Shown: positions 27,829 through 36,176 of the stretch, piece by piece | How the letters are laid out: each line of letters begins with the position of its first letter | Position numbering within the stretch: position 1 is the stretch's first letter | Assembly (NCBI RefSeq): GCF_019317285.1 | Contig: NZ_CP079218.1 | Location: forward strand, 4,464,001-4,528,000 | Reading direction: 5' to 3' | Origin: Pedobacter sp. D749 | GTDB lineage: Bacteria; Bacteroidota; Bacteroidia; Sphingobacteriales; Sphingobacteriaceae | Length of the DNA stretch: 64,000 nucleotides | Position numbers and translations under genes: made by a program | The notes under the pieces: model-generated | Database searches by the model: none | Seen by the model: only the letters and a program-made list of their open reading frames with translations | Told to the model about the DNA's origin: nothing

Positions 27829-29136
27829 ATGAAACTATACTCAACCAACAATAAAGATTTACGCGTTTCTTTTAAAGAAGCCGTTTTTAATAGCATGCCG
27901 CAAGATAAAGGTTTATACATGCCTGTAGAAATCCCGCAGCTTGATGCCGATTTTATTGAAAATATTGAAAAATATTCTTTACCGGAAATTGCTTACAAAG
28001 TAGCTTCAACACTATTAAAAGATGAAATTCCGGCCGAAGATTTAAAGGCTTTAATTGATGATGCCATTAATTTTGAAGCCCCTGCTGTAAAACTGGATGA
28101 TAAAACCTTTGTGCTCGAATTATTCCATGGTCCATCTTTAGCTTTTAAAGATTTTGGTGCCCGTTTTATGAGCCGTGTGATGGCTTATTTTTTAAAAGAT
28201 GGCGAACAGCTGCTAGATGTATTAGTTGCTACTTCAGGTGATACCGGCGGCGCAGTGGCTTTGGGTTTCCTCGGAGTACCTAACACCAGGGTAACGATCC
28301 TTTATCCGGAAGGGAAAGTGAGCCCGATACAAGAACTGCAGTTAACTACGAATGGCGAAAATATCAGGGCAGTTGAGGTTAAAGGTACTTTCGATGATTG
28401 CCAGGCTTTGGTAAAACAGGCTTTTGCAGATGATGAACTGAATGACAAATTCAGGTTGACTTCGGCCAATTCAATTAACATTTCGAGATTAATTCCGCAA
28501 ACCTTTTATTATTTCAATACTTACGCCCAACTGAAAAAACAAGGTTTTAAAGATATCGTATTTTCGGTTCCTAGTGGAAATTTCGGAAATATTGGCGCAG
28601 GTTTACTGGCCTATAAATTAGGATTACCTGTTAAACAATTTATTGCAGCTACCAATGTAAACGACACCGTTCCACGCTTTTTAGAAAGTGGCGTATATGA
28701 AACGAAGCCATCTACACAAACTTATTCAAATGCGATGGATGTAGGCGCACCAAGCAATTGGGTCCGCATTATGGATCTGTTTGATCAGGATGTAGTGGCA
28801 ATTAAAAATGTGGTTACATCCTACCGTTTTACTGATGATGAAACATTAGCAGGCATTAAAGAACTTGACAGTAAACTAAATTATGTTGCCTGTCCGCATA
28901 CTGCGATAGCTTATTTGGCAATTGAAAAATACAGAAGCGAAAATCCAACAGATGAAAGTGCGGCCGTTTTCTTATCTACTGCACACGCCTGTAAATTCCC
29001 TGATATTTTCCCGGCAGATATTGCGGCTAAAATCGAAATCCCGGAGCAAGTAAAAGCTTTGGAAAGTAAACCTACACATGCAGATCAGTTAGGTGTGGAT
29101 TTTGAAGGATTTAAAAGTTATTTGCTTAAAGGGTAA
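27829..29136 (+). CDS. thrC: Threonine synthase
   Basis: PLP enzyme that converts O-phosphohomoserine to threonine. 435 residues, E. coli-like class. Seen: the PLP lysine in HGPSLAFKDFGARF (about 102-115), the phosphate-binding ATSGDTGGAVALGF (about 131-144) and the SVPSGNFGNIGAG loop (about 245-257). Last gene of the thr operon; a long imperfect inverted repeat follows and may end transcription. Confidence 0.97.
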   Translation: MKLYSTNNKDLRVSFKEAVFNSMPQDKGLYMPVEIPQLDADFIENIEKYSLPEIAYKVASTLLKDEIPAEDLKALIDDAINFEAPAVKLDDKTFVLELFHGPSLAFKDFGARFMSRVMAYFLKDGEQLLDVLVATSGDTGGAVALGFLGVPNTRVTILYPEGKVSPIQELQLTTNGENIRAVEVKGTFDDCQALVKQAFADDELNDKFRLTSANSINISRLIPQTFYYFNTYAQLKKQGFKDIVFSVPSGNFGNIGAGLLAYKLGLPVKQFIAATNVNDTVPRFLESGVYETKPSTQTYSNAMDVGAPSNWVRIMDLFDQDVVAIKNVVTSYRFTDDETLAGIKELDSKLNYVACPHTAIAYLAIEKYRSENPTDESAAVFLSTAHACKFPDIFPADIAAKIEIPEQVKALESKPTHADQLGVDFEGFKSYLLKG

Positions 29137-29147
29137 TAATTAGATTG

Positions 29148-29261
29148 ATCGTCATTTCGAACGGAGTGCAACAAAGCCGAGAACCACAAAGTGCTCAGCG
29201 AAGCTAAATCTGTCTAGAGATAGATCTCTCCGTTCCGCTGCGCTACAGTCGAGATGACGAT
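29148..29261. repeat. Long inverted repeat after thrC
   Basis: ATCGTCAT at 29148 and ATGACGAT at 29254-29261 bound a roughly 114-base imperfect hairpin, with GAACGGAG near the left end mirrored by CTCCGTTC near the right. This is a recognisable member of a repeat class common after genes in Bacteroidota (the GTCATTTCGA...CGAGATGAC type). It probably also acts as the thrC terminator. Confidence 0.65.
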
Positions 29262-29304
29262 TTATAAAAATGCAAATCCATACCAACTCCTGACCTATCT
29301 CTAA

Positions 29305-29370
29305 AGTTAGCCGGGATTTGTAATCCTTAACCAGGAAGTCAAACACAAAGGTCCGGACTATAAATCCGGA
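29305..29370. repeat. REP-like palindrome and terminator of the orphan secreted gene
   Basis: Contains CGGGATTTGTAATCC (about 29311-29325), a word found again at 30005 and 42548, and a hairpin AGGTCCGGA-CTATAAA-TCCGGACCT (about 29349-29372). On the minus strand the second hairpin sits about 20 bases after the stop of the small secreted-protein gene and is followed by a T-rich stretch, so it likely terminates that gene. Confidence 0.55.
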
Positions 29371-29389
29371 CCTACTTGAAAATATTTAT

Positions 29390-29749
29390 TTAATTAACAG
29401 AAGCGAAAGCTGTAGAAGTAATGCTAACATTATTAAATGTAGCGCTCCCTGAAGTGGTGGTAATCGCTTGTCCATTAAATCTAAAAGTGCGTGAACCTGG
29501 GGCTGCAGTATAAATAATAACAGTATAGGTGCCGGCCGTCAACGGACCATATGAGCCTCCACTTGGGCCAAAATAAGCACTAACAGGAGTAGGTCCGTAC
29601 AGGTAAATAGATCCGTTATCACCAGTTCCATTACTTAAATTTAAACCAATGCTAAAAAATTTACTGGCATTACTTTCAGCCTTAGTATTTTGCAAAGGTA
29701 ACACAGCCAGCACTGTACAAAACAGGAATAATTGAATAAGCTTTTTCAT
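29390..29749 (-). CDS. Small secreted protein of unknown function
   Basis: 119 residues, family not recognised. A clear signal peptide (MKKLIQLFLFCTVLAVLPL, cleavage near TKA) is followed by a Gly/Ser/Thr/Tyr-rich segment with no cysteine, predicted to be mostly beta strand. It resembles short extracellular proteins of Bacteroidota. It stands alone with its own downstream hairpin. Confidence 0.65.
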   Translation of the reverse strand: MKKLIQLFLFCTVLAVLPLQNTKAESNASKFFSIGLNLSNGTGDNGSIYLYGPTPVSAYFGPSGGSYGPLTAGTYTVIIYTAAPGSRTFRFNGQAITTTSGSATFNNVSITSTAFASVN

Positions 29750-29840
29750 AATAATTGTTTTTAATTGTAGATTTATATTTGGTTAATTATATAAAAATAA
29801 AAATTTAAGCGTTACGTAGGATCGTTTTACTTATAAAAAT

Positions 29841-29869
29841 AAAAAAAGGTCGGAACATTACTCCGGCCT
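29841..29869 (-). terminator. Terminator behind the decayed gene fragment
   Basis: On the minus strand AGGCCGGA and TCCGACCT pair with one mismatch and are followed by seven U. Its survival beside a dead coding fragment supports the view that a complete gene once stood here. Confidence 0.65.
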
Positions 29870-29893
29870 GAATCAGCTATAAAACTGAAAAAG

Positions 29894-29995
29894 CTATTTT
29901 GTGTTTCTGGATTTTAAACTGTTTACATCTGCCCTTAATTGTTCTATTTGCTTTTATACTTCCAACCAGGAGCGGGATTAAACTTTGGTATTGTT
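29894..29995 (-). pseudogene. Decayed C-terminus of a tail-fiber/S74-like paralogue
   Basis: Reading the minus strand, one frame gives LIPLLVGSIK and, after a frame change, QIEQLRADVNSLKSRNTK then a stop. These match the C-terminus of the intact gene at 30137-30553 (VPLLVASIKEQQQQIEALQR and LKTLKSQ). A deletion removes the Glu-Gln-Gln link and shifts the frame, and sequence upstream has degenerated. A tandem duplicate that has died is the simplest reading. Confidence 0.7.
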
Positions 29996-30103
29996 TAACG
30001 TTAGTCGGGATTTGTAATCCCGACTTTTTAACTAAGGATTTGTAATCCTTAATTAAAAAGAAAAAAATACATTTGCGGATTACAATTCCGGATCAACTTG
30101 AAA

Positions 30104-30131
30104 TAAAAAAATCCCGATTTTCACCGGGATT
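30104..30131 (-). terminator. Terminator of the tail-fiber-domain gene
   Basis: Minus strand: AATCCCG and CGGGATT pair around a seven-to-eight-base loop, followed by seven U, directly after the stop codon at 30137. Confidence 0.85.
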
Positions 30132-30136
30132 CATTA

Positions 30137-30553
30137 TTATTTAGCACTTTGTTGTGATTTTAGTGTTTTCAGCTCCCGCTGAAGTGCTTCAATCTGTTGC
30201 TGTTGCTCCTTAATACTGGCTACCAAAAGCGGGACTAAACTCTCGTAATCTACCTTGGTAATAGTAGCATTTTTAAATGCATTTTTGCCCGATGCATAAC
30301 TTTTTGCCTGTACAGAAACAATTTCAGGAAAAGCGTCTTTAGCTTCAGCGCCTACAAAACCATACTGTGGTTTGGCAGATAGCTTTAGTTTTTCGGCCCA
30401 GGTTTTATCGTAATTAAAACTTACCGGTTGCAACTTGGTCACCTGAATAAGGGCATTTTCTACCGGCTTAACATTATTTTGCACAACTTCCTGTGCACTG
30501 ATTTTTAAAGAAGCAGCGATTAATAACACTGCAAATGAAATTGCTCGTTTCAT
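30137..30553 (-). CDS. Secreted tail-fiber/S74-chaperone-domain-like protein
   Basis: 138 residues with a signal peptide (MKRAISFAVLLIAASLKISA). The body resembles the C-terminal intramolecular chaperone region of tail-fiber and endosialidase proteins: YGFVGAEAKDAFPEIV (about 65-80), VDYESLVPLLVASIKEQQQQ (20 residues) and a short coiled-coil tail. Such domains help beta-helical or adhesin proteins trimerise; here the domain stands alone after a short linker and no large adhesin precedes it. A decayed paralogue lies just downstream. Confidence 0.75.
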   Translation of the reverse strand: MKRAISFAVLLIAASLKISAQEVVQNNVKPVENALIQVTKLQPVSFNYDKTWAEKLKLSAKPQYGFVGAEAKDAFPEIVSVQAKSYASGKNAFKNATITKVDYESLVPLLVASIKEQQQQIEALQRELKTLKSQQSAK

Positions 30554-30630
30554 ATATATTAATTTTGAAATTTTAAAACAGACTCTTTATTCCACAGGAC
30601 TTGCAGAAAAAAATAAACACCAAAATATGT

Positions 30631-30933
30631 TTATACGGAGGGTGGTGGAGTTAGAACTTCAGGGAAGTATGCCAACTGGAAAAAATGACCAGGAATAAGT
30701 ATCTTTTTTGAAGTTTGAAGCGGAAAATATAACGTTTCATGAAATACAATCTGTTGTACTACATATTCGGTTTCTACTTTCTTTTCTTCCTTCTCTGTCG
30801 CGTCATCGTTTGTAGATAAAACTTCAACATTATCGGTAGAATAGCTTAAATACGAGATCATATTACTTACCTTAAAAAACAAGGCTAAAGCAACACAGAT
30901 AACGACCACATATTTAAAAGCATTTAATTTCAT
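30631..30933 (-). CDS. Small membrane-anchored protein, unknown
   Basis: I take the ATG at 30933 (MKLNAFKYVVVICVALALFF, 100 residues) because the residues upstream of it are not gene-like and the next in-frame start would lengthen the protein by 31 unsupported residues. One N-terminal hydrophobic segment (about 7-20) serves as signal anchor or signal peptide; the rest is charged (KEEKKVETE) and ends with a proline-rich tail PEVLTPPPSV. No family recognised. Shape resembles small Bacteroidota proteins found next to regulatory genes, but that is not evidence of function. Confidence 0.5.
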   Translation of the reverse strand: MKLNAFKYVVVICVALALFFKVSNMISYLSYSTDNVEVLSTNDDATEKEEKKVETEYVVQQIVFHETLYFPLQTSKKILIPGHFFQLAYFPEVLTPPPSV

Positions 30934-31071
30934 TGTCGCAAATATAAAGCTGTTCAGCTTTAAAACAATAATTTTAAGGTTAAAGTTCTGTAAGAATTTG
31001 AAATATTGGGCAGATGCTATCCACAAGTTTACGAGAGTAAGGATAGATTGTTCCGACTATGGGTTTGGATC

Positions 31072-31107
31072 AGACCTCGCAGGTTTAAAAACCTGCGAGG
31101 TCTTTTT
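31072..31107. terminator. Hairpin after metF (repeat-type terminator)
   Basis: AGACCTCGCAGGTTT and AAACCTGCGAGGTCT form a 15-base-pair stem with a minimal loop just after the metF stop. The T-run is on the plus-strand side, so on the minus strand it is a hairpin without a U-run. The same GC-rich stem is a recurrent repeat in related genomes. Confidence 0.55.
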
Positions 31108-31108
31108 A

Positions 31109-32062
31109 CTAAAAAATAGCTTTTGCGATCTTTTTGGTCTGTTCAGGGCGGCCCATCGTATAAAAGTGAAGCACCGGAGCACCGAAATCGATCAATTCTT
31201 TACATTGTTTGATCATCGCTTCTGTGCCAATTTCTTTTGCCTCATTATTGTTTTTAGCATGAGATAGCGCATCGGTCAATTCATCAGGTAAATCAATATG
31301 AAAAATCTTAGGCAACACATTTAACTGCGATAAGGTGCTAATCGGCTTTAATCCCGGAATAATCGGAATGTTAATATCGTTTTCCCTGCATTTCTTTACG
31401 AAATCGAAATATTTCTGGTTGTCGAAGAACATTTGCGTTACGATAAACTCCGCACCTGCCTCTACCTTCTTTTTAAGGTATTTGAAATCCGTGCTCATAT
31501 TAGGTGCCTCAAAATGTTTTTCCGGATAACCAGCTACACCGATACAAAAATCACTTTTAAAGGTTTCTACATCTTCGTGCAGAAATTTACCTTCGTTATG
31601 GTTCTTGATGTGCTCGATCAGGTCAGTAGCGTAACAATGTCCGCCTGGAGTTGGCACAAAATTCCCATCTGCCTTACGGGCATCGCCACGCAAAGCCAAA
31701 ACGTTATCAATCCCCAAAAACTGTAGATCGATCAATGCATTTTCGGTTTCTTCTTTGGTAAATCCACCACAAATAAGATGTGGAACGGCATCAACTTTAT
31801 ATTTATGGATAATGGCTGCACAGATGGCAATAGTACCCGGACGTTTACGGTAAGATACCTTTTGTAGCAAACCATTTGCCTGTTCTTTATAAATATAATC
31901 TTCGCGGAGCGAGGTTACATCAATAAAAGGGGGATTAAACTCCAATAGTGGTTCTATCGCATCATAAATCCATTGTATACTTTGCCCTTTAACAGGTGGC
32001 AATAATTCAAAAGAGAACAAGGTTTTACCCTTCGCGTTTTTTATATGGTCTGTAATCTTCAT
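31109..32062 (-). CDS. metF: Methylenetetrahydrofolate reductase
   Basis: Flavoprotein that makes 5-methyl-THF, the methyl donor for MetH. 317 residues, a TIM barrel. Seen: FSFELLPP (about 17-24) with the catalytic Glu region, the FAD-binding NVLALRGDARK (about 119-129) and FIVTQMFFDNQKYFDFVKKC (20 residues, about 206-225), and IPIIPGLKPI. It follows metH with a 67-base gap containing an inverted repeat and is presumably under the same SAM riboswitch. Confidence 0.97.
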   Translation of the reverse strand: MKITDHIKNAKGKTLFSFELLPPVKGQSIQWIYDAIEPLLEFNPPFIDVTSLREDYIYKEQANGLLQKVSYRKRPGTIAICAAIIHKYKVDAVPHLICGGFTKEETENALIDLQFLGIDNVLALRGDARKADGNFVPTPGGHCYATDLIEHIKNHNEGKFLHEDVETFKSDFCIGVAGYPEKHFEAPNMSTDFKYLKKKVEAGAEFIVTQMFFDNQKYFDFVKKCRENDINIPIIPGLKPISTLSQLNVLPKIFHIDLPDELTDALSHAKNNNEAKEIGTEAMIKQCKELIDFGAPVLHFYTMGRPEQTKKIAKAIF

Positions 32063-32129
32063 ACCCCAACCCCTAAAGGGGCTTTAAATTTTAATTTGTA
32101 CGTATTCCCTCCCCTTAAGGGGCCGGGGG
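32063..32129. repeat. CCCC/GGGG inverted repeat between metH and metF
   Basis: CCCCTAAAGGGG (about 32068-32079) and CCCCTTAAGGGG (about 32111-32122) are two small palindromes whose flanks ACCCC...GGGGGTT also mirror one another. This is another recurrent Bacteroidota intergenic repeat. No coding content. Confidence 0.65.
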
Positions 32130-35100
32130 TTAATAAGCTAAATTCGGACTTAACCACCGCTCCACTTCTTCAATTGGCATATTCTTTCTGATGGCGTAAT
32201 CTTCAATCTGATCTTTGGTAATTTTTCCCAATCCAAAATACCTCGAATCCGGATGTGCGAAATAAAACCCACTTACCGCAGCTGTTGGATACATGGCATA
32301 ACTTTCTGTTAAATGCAATCCGATTTTATTCTCTGCATCAAGCAATTGGAACAAAGTGCCTTTTTCGGTATGCTCAGGGCAGGCAGGATAACCTGGCGCC
32401 GGACGAATCCCTGCGTATTCTTCCTTAATTAATTCCTGATTGCTTAGATTTTCATCCTGTGCATAGCCCCAATACTCTTTACGTACACGTTCGTGCATCC
32501 GCTCAGCAAATGCTTCAGCTAAACGATCGGCCAATGCTTTAGCCATGATACTGTTATAATCATCGTAATTGGATTCGAACTCATTTACCAGTTCATCAAT
32601 CCCGATACCAGCAGTTACAGCAAAACCACCAAAATAATCCTGAATACCACTTTCTTTCGGAGCAATGAAATCAGATAAAGCATAATAAGGCTGCCCATCT
32701 ACCTTTTCGGCCTGCTGGCGAAGAGTGTGAATCGTAACGGAAGATGGTTGATGTAAGCTAGATGATGGGGCTTCACTTCCATTTTCCATTTTACCTCTTA
32801 CATCCAAAACAATATCGTCTCCTACCGCATTTGCAGGCCAGAAACCAATTACAGCTCTTGCCGTTAATAGTTTTTCGTCCAGAATGCGTTTTAATAAAGT
32901 CTGTGCATCATCAAAAAGTTTCTTTGCTTCATCACCAACATTTTTATCATCGAAAATTTTCGGATAACTTCCGCGGAGTTCCCAGGTATGGAAAAATGGT
33001 GTCCAATCGATGTAAGGAACCAGTTCTTCTAAGGGATAATTATCAAAAACCCTTGTACCTGTAAATTCCGGAACAGGTAGATTGAGTTGAAAATCGATCT
33101 TAAATTTATTCGCTCGTGCTTCTTCTAAAGTTTTAAAACGTTTATCCGATCGTTTATTTAAATGTGCTTCGCGGGCTTTATCATATTCAGCTCTTATTCC
33201 AGCAATATATTCATCTCTCGTATCAGGATTCATTAAAGTACTACAAACGGTAACACTTCTGGAAGCATCCAACACATGGATGGCGGGACCTGAATAATTA
33301 GGTGCTACTTTTACCGCAGCGTGGATCCTGGAAGTAGTAGCTCCACCGATGATCAAGGGAATGGTAAAACCTTCGCGTTCCATCTCTTTGGCAAAGTGAA
33401 CCATTTCATCCAGTGACGGTGTAATTAAACCGCTTAGACCAATAATATCAGCTTTTATTTCTTTAGCTTTTTTGATGATTTCCTGTGCCGGAACCATCAC
33501 GCCCATATCAACAATTTCGAAGTTATTACAAGCCAATACCACGCCCACAATATTTTTTCCAATATCGTGTACATCGCCTTTTACGGTGGCCATTAACACT
33601 CTTCCGGCAGATGAACTCTGATCCTGATCGGGATTATCCAGTTTTTCCTGTTCGATAAACGGCAATAAATAGGCTACCGCTTTTTTCATTACCCTCGCCG
33701 ATTTTACCACCTGAGGCAGGAACATTTTTCCGGCACCAAAAAGATCACCGACAATATTCATTCCGTCCATCAATGGTCCTTCAATTACCTGAATCGGCCG
33801 GGCATATTTTTGTCTGGCTTCTTCCACATCATCATCCAGGTATTCCACAATTCCTTTTACCAGTGAATGTGATAACCTTTCTTCAACAGGACCTTTTCTC
33901 CACTCTTCATCTTTAACAACCTCTTTGCCTTTTGATTTTACGGTATCGGCATATTCTACCAAACGCTCCGTAGCATCGTCTCTTCGGTTTAAAAGCACAT
34001 CTTCTACTCTTTCTAATAATTCGGGCGGAATTTCCTGATAAACCTCTAACATTCCCGCGTTTACGATCCCCATATCTAAACCGGCCTGAATGGCATGATA
34101 AAGAAATGCGGAGTGCATCGCCTCGCGAACGGTATTATTCCCTCTGAAAGAGAAAGAAATATTGGAAACCCCACCACTTACTTTAGCGTGAGGCAGGTTT
34201 TCTTTGATCCAACGGGTGGCATTAATAAAATCGACGGCATAATTATTATGCTCTTCTAATCCGGTTGCAACGGTTAAAATATTTGGGTCGAAAATAATAT
34301 CCTCTGGCGGGAAACCAATTTCGTGTACCAAAATATCATAACTCCTTTTGCATATTTCTTTTCTACGCTCATAATTATCGGCCTGTCCCTGTTCATCAAA
34401 AGCCATTACAACTACGGCAGCACCATATTGCATAATTTTGCGGGCACTTTCGCGGAATTTATCTTCCCCTTCTTTTAAGGAAATCGAGTTTACAATTCCT
34501 TTTCCCTGCAAACATTTTAAGCCATTTTCAATAACCGACCATTTAGATGAATCGACCATGATAGGCAATTTGGCAATGTCCGGTTCAGAAGCGATGAGGT
34601 TTAAGAATTTAGTCATTGCTGCTTCCGAATCCAGCATCCCTTCATCCATGTTTACATCGATTACCTGTGCACCGCCTTCAACTTGCTGCAAAGCAACGGC
34701 TAATGCGGCTTCATAATCGCCACCCAAAATCAGTTTGGAGAATTTTGGAGATCCGGTAATATTGGTTCTTTCACCAATATTTACAAAAATACTATCCGGG
34801 GTGATGGTTACAGGCTCCAATCCGCTTAAACGCATGTATGGTTCAAGAACCGGTATTTTACGGGGCTCAGCTTTTCGGGCATTTTTAGCAATACAGCCAA
34901 TATGATCTGGCGTGGTACCACAACAACCTCCTACTATATTCACAAAACCGGAAGCAATAAAGTCATCAACCAGATGTGCGGTTTCATGCGGCTGCTCATC
35001 GTAAGCACCAAACTCATTTGGCAAACCCGCATTTGGATAGGCGGAAACATAACATCCTGCTTTTGCCGCTAACTCTTCAATGTGCGGACGCATTTCTTTA

Positions 35101-35837
35101 GCCCCCAAAGCACAGTTAAAACCGATACTTAATGGTTTTGCATGCATTACAGAGTTCAAAAAAGCCTCAGCAGTTTGCCCTGAAAGTGTTCTACCCGAAG
35201 CATCGGTAATGGTACCAGAAATCATGATCTCCAGTTTACGCCCAATTACCTCTTCATATTTTTTAATGGCTACAATAGCCACTTTAGCATTCAAGGTATC
35301 GAAAATGGTTTCGATTAATAATACATCGGAACCGCCATCTACTAAACCACGTACCTGTTCGTAATAAGCTGCTTCGAGCTCATCAAAATAAACCGCCCTA
35401 AAACCAGGGTCGTTTACATTCGGCGACATGGACAGGGTACGGTTGGTTGGGCCAATAGCACCGGCAACAAAACATTTACGGTCTGGATTTGCAGCCATGA
35501 ACTCGTTAACAGCTTCTTTTGCCACGCGTGCACCTTCAAAACTCATTTCGTAAGAAAGGTCTTCCATCTGGTAATCGGCCATGGAAATGCGCTGCGTACT
35601 GAAAGTATTTGTCTCAATAATATCGGCACCAGCGGCCAGGTACTCCAGGTGTATTGTTTTAATAATATCCGGACGTGTGATGTTAAGCAAATCATTATTG
35701 CCTTTTACATCACAGGGATGGTTTTTAAATCGTTCCCCTCTAAAATCTTCTTCGGTTAAGGTATATCGCTGAATCATGGTACCCATTGCACCATCAATCA
35801 CCAAAATACGTTTTTCTAATTCTTCTCTTATACCCAT
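32130..35837 (-). CDS. metH: Cobalamin-dependent methionine synthase
   Basis: Transfers the methyl of 5-methyl-THF via cobalamin to homocysteine. The start is set at 35837 (MGIREELEKRILVIDGAMG; 1235 residues) because the 18 codons upstream are translated repeat. Domains: homocysteine-binding (1-330) with zinc cysteines in GFNCALGAKEMRP and VGGCCGTTPD; pterin-binding (about 350-610, NIGERTNITGS); cobalamin cap and Rossmann domains with VKGDVHDIGKNIVG (the DxHxxG cobalt-ligating histidine); and a SAM-dependent activation domain (RPAPGYPACPEHTEK). Within the activation domain a short stretch EAPSSSLHQPSSVTIH is encoded by DNA of the intergenic word-tract type. Confidence 0.97.
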   Translation of the reverse strand: MGIREELEKRILVIDGAMGTMIQRYTLTEEDFRGERFKNHPCDVKGNNDLLNITRPDIIKTIHLEYLAAGADIIETNTFSTQRISMADYQMEDLSYEMSFEGARVAKEAVNEFMAANPDRKCFVAGAIGPTNRTLSMSPNVNDPGFRAVYFDELEAAYYEQVRGLVDGGSDVLLIETIFDTLNAKVAIVAIKKYEEVIGRKLEIMISGTITDASGRTLSGQTAEAFLNSVMHAKPLSIGFNCALGAKEMRPHIEELAAKAGCYVSAYPNAGLPNEFGAYDEQPHETAHLVDDFIASGFVNIVGGCCGTTPDHIGCIAKNARKAEPRKIPVLEPYMRLSGLEPVTITPDSIFVNIGERTNITGSPKFSKLILGGDYEAALAVALQQVEGGAQVIDVNMDEGMLDSEAAMTKFLNLIASEPDIAKLPIMVDSSKWSVIENGLKCLQGKGIVNSISLKEGEDKFRESARKIMQYGAAVVVMAFDEQGQADNYERRKEICKRSYDILVHEIGFPPEDIIFDPNILTVATGLEEHNNYAVDFINATRWIKENLPHAKVSGGVSNISFSFRGNNTVREAMHSAFLYHAIQAGLDMGIVNAGMLEVYQEIPPELLERVEDVLLNRRDDATERLVEYADTVKSKGKEVVKDEEWRKGPVEERLSHSLVKGIVEYLDDDVEEARQKYARPIQVIEGPLMDGMNIVGDLFGAGKMFLPQVVKSARVMKKAVAYLLPFIEQEKLDNPDQDQSSSAGRVLMATVKGDVHDIGKNIVGVVLACNNFEIVDMGVMVPAQEIIKKAKEIKADIIGLSGLITPSLDEMVHFAKEMEREGFTIPLIIGGATTSRIHAAVKVAPNYSGPAIHVLDASRSVTVCSTLMNPDTRDEYIAGIRAEYDKAREAHLNKRSDKRFKTLEEARANKFKIDFQLNLPVPEFTGTRVFDNYPLEELVPYIDWTPFFHTWELRGSYPKIFDDKNVGDEAKKLFDDAQTLLKRILDEKLLTARAVIGFWPANAVGDDIVLDVRGKMENGSEAPSSSLHQPSSVTIHTLRQQAEKVDGQPYYALSDFIAPKESGIQDYFGGFAVTAGIGIDELVNEFESNYDDYNSIMAKALADRLAEAFAERMHERVRKEYWGYAQDENLSNQELIKEEYAGIRPAPGYPACPEHTEKGTLFQLLDAENKIGLHLTESYAMYPTAAVSGFYFAHPDSRYFGLGKITKDQIEDYAIRKNMPIEEVERWLSPNLAY
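32735..32815. repeat. Word-tract repeat inside the metH reading frame
   Basis: Within metH the plus strand reads GGAAGATGGTTGATGTAAGC, then AGATGATGG, later CCATTTTCCATTTTACC and TTACATCC. These are the same short words that make up the non-coding mirrored tracts at 27768-27822 and 35850-35920. The frame stays open, so the tract appears as an extra roughly ten to fifteen residues where the E. coli enzyme has a short linker. Confidence 0.6.
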
Positions 35838-35844
35838 TTGTTGT

Positions 35845-35925
35845 GTAAAATGTGGGATGGAAAATGGAAAATGGCAAGACACATCATACATCTTCCATTA
35901 TACATCATTACATCCTAAAAGGCTT
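35845..35925. repeat. Mirrored-word tract in the metH leader
   Basis: Between the riboswitch and metH: near-repeats of TGGAAAATGG/TGGGATGG on one side and CATCATACATCTTCC/TACATCATTACATCC on the other. Part of the untranslated leader of metH. It could bear on how the riboswitch signal reaches the start codon, but no terminator hairpin with U-run is visible in it. Confidence 0.5.
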
Positions 35926-35960
35926 ATTTAAAAAGTTGGTACGTGAATCGTAATCCTAAA

Positions 35961-36061
35961 CTTATCTGTTTCTGCTATTTGCAGAATAGAATTTAGCACC
36001 TTGTATGGTTACAGGTTGCTAAGACTTCGTTGGGTCTAATCCCTCCGTCTTTCTTAATAAG
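35961..36061 (-). promoter_or_regulatory. SAM-I (S-box) riboswitch
   Basis: On the minus strand: P1 CTTAT/ATAAG closes the element; P2 is AAGAC/GTCTT with the kink-turn GGAGGGA and the GGG/CCC inner stem; the conserved AGCAACC follows; then GGTGCTAAATTC and the P4 hairpin TTCTGC-AAATA-GCAGAA before the closing P1 strand. Every landmark of the S-box is present. It lies about 120 bases before metH, so methionine synthesis is switched off when S-adenosylmethionine is abundant. The expression platform is not obvious. Confidence 0.93.
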
Positions 36062-36129
36062 CATACAAAAATGCAACAAAGCAACATCAATTCCAAAAAT
36101 TATCGCTTCGGCACCAAATAAAATTACAA

Positions 36130-36157
36130 AGGCCACGCAAAACTGCGCAGCCTTAAG
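36130..36157 (-). terminator. Terminator-like hairpin after the BI-1 gene
   Basis: Minus strand: AAGGCTGCGCA and TGCGTGGCCTT pair with one mismatch around a TTT-type loop, followed by a T-rich but broken tail. It lies 20 to 50 bases after the stop of the BI-1 family gene, separating it from the S-box. Confidence 0.6.
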
Positions 36158-36176
36158 AATATTGTTCTGTTAATGA

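Larger units (their letters stand above)
29750..30136. other. Intergenic stretch with pseudogene fragment, REP-like palindromes and two terminators
   Basis: 387 bases. In order: a terminator at 29841-29869 (minus), a decayed gene end at 29894-29995, REP-like palindromes GTCGGGATTTGTAATCCCGAC (two halves pairing, 30003-30023) and AAGGATTTGTAATCCTT (about 30034-30050), and a terminator at 30104-30131 (minus) for the intact tail-fiber-like gene. No complete gene. Confidence 0.65.

Noticed and set aside
31072..31107. Strong intrinsic terminator for a plus-strand transcript
   Set aside because: No plus-strand gene precedes it; it is better read as a repeat-type hairpin closing the metF transcript.
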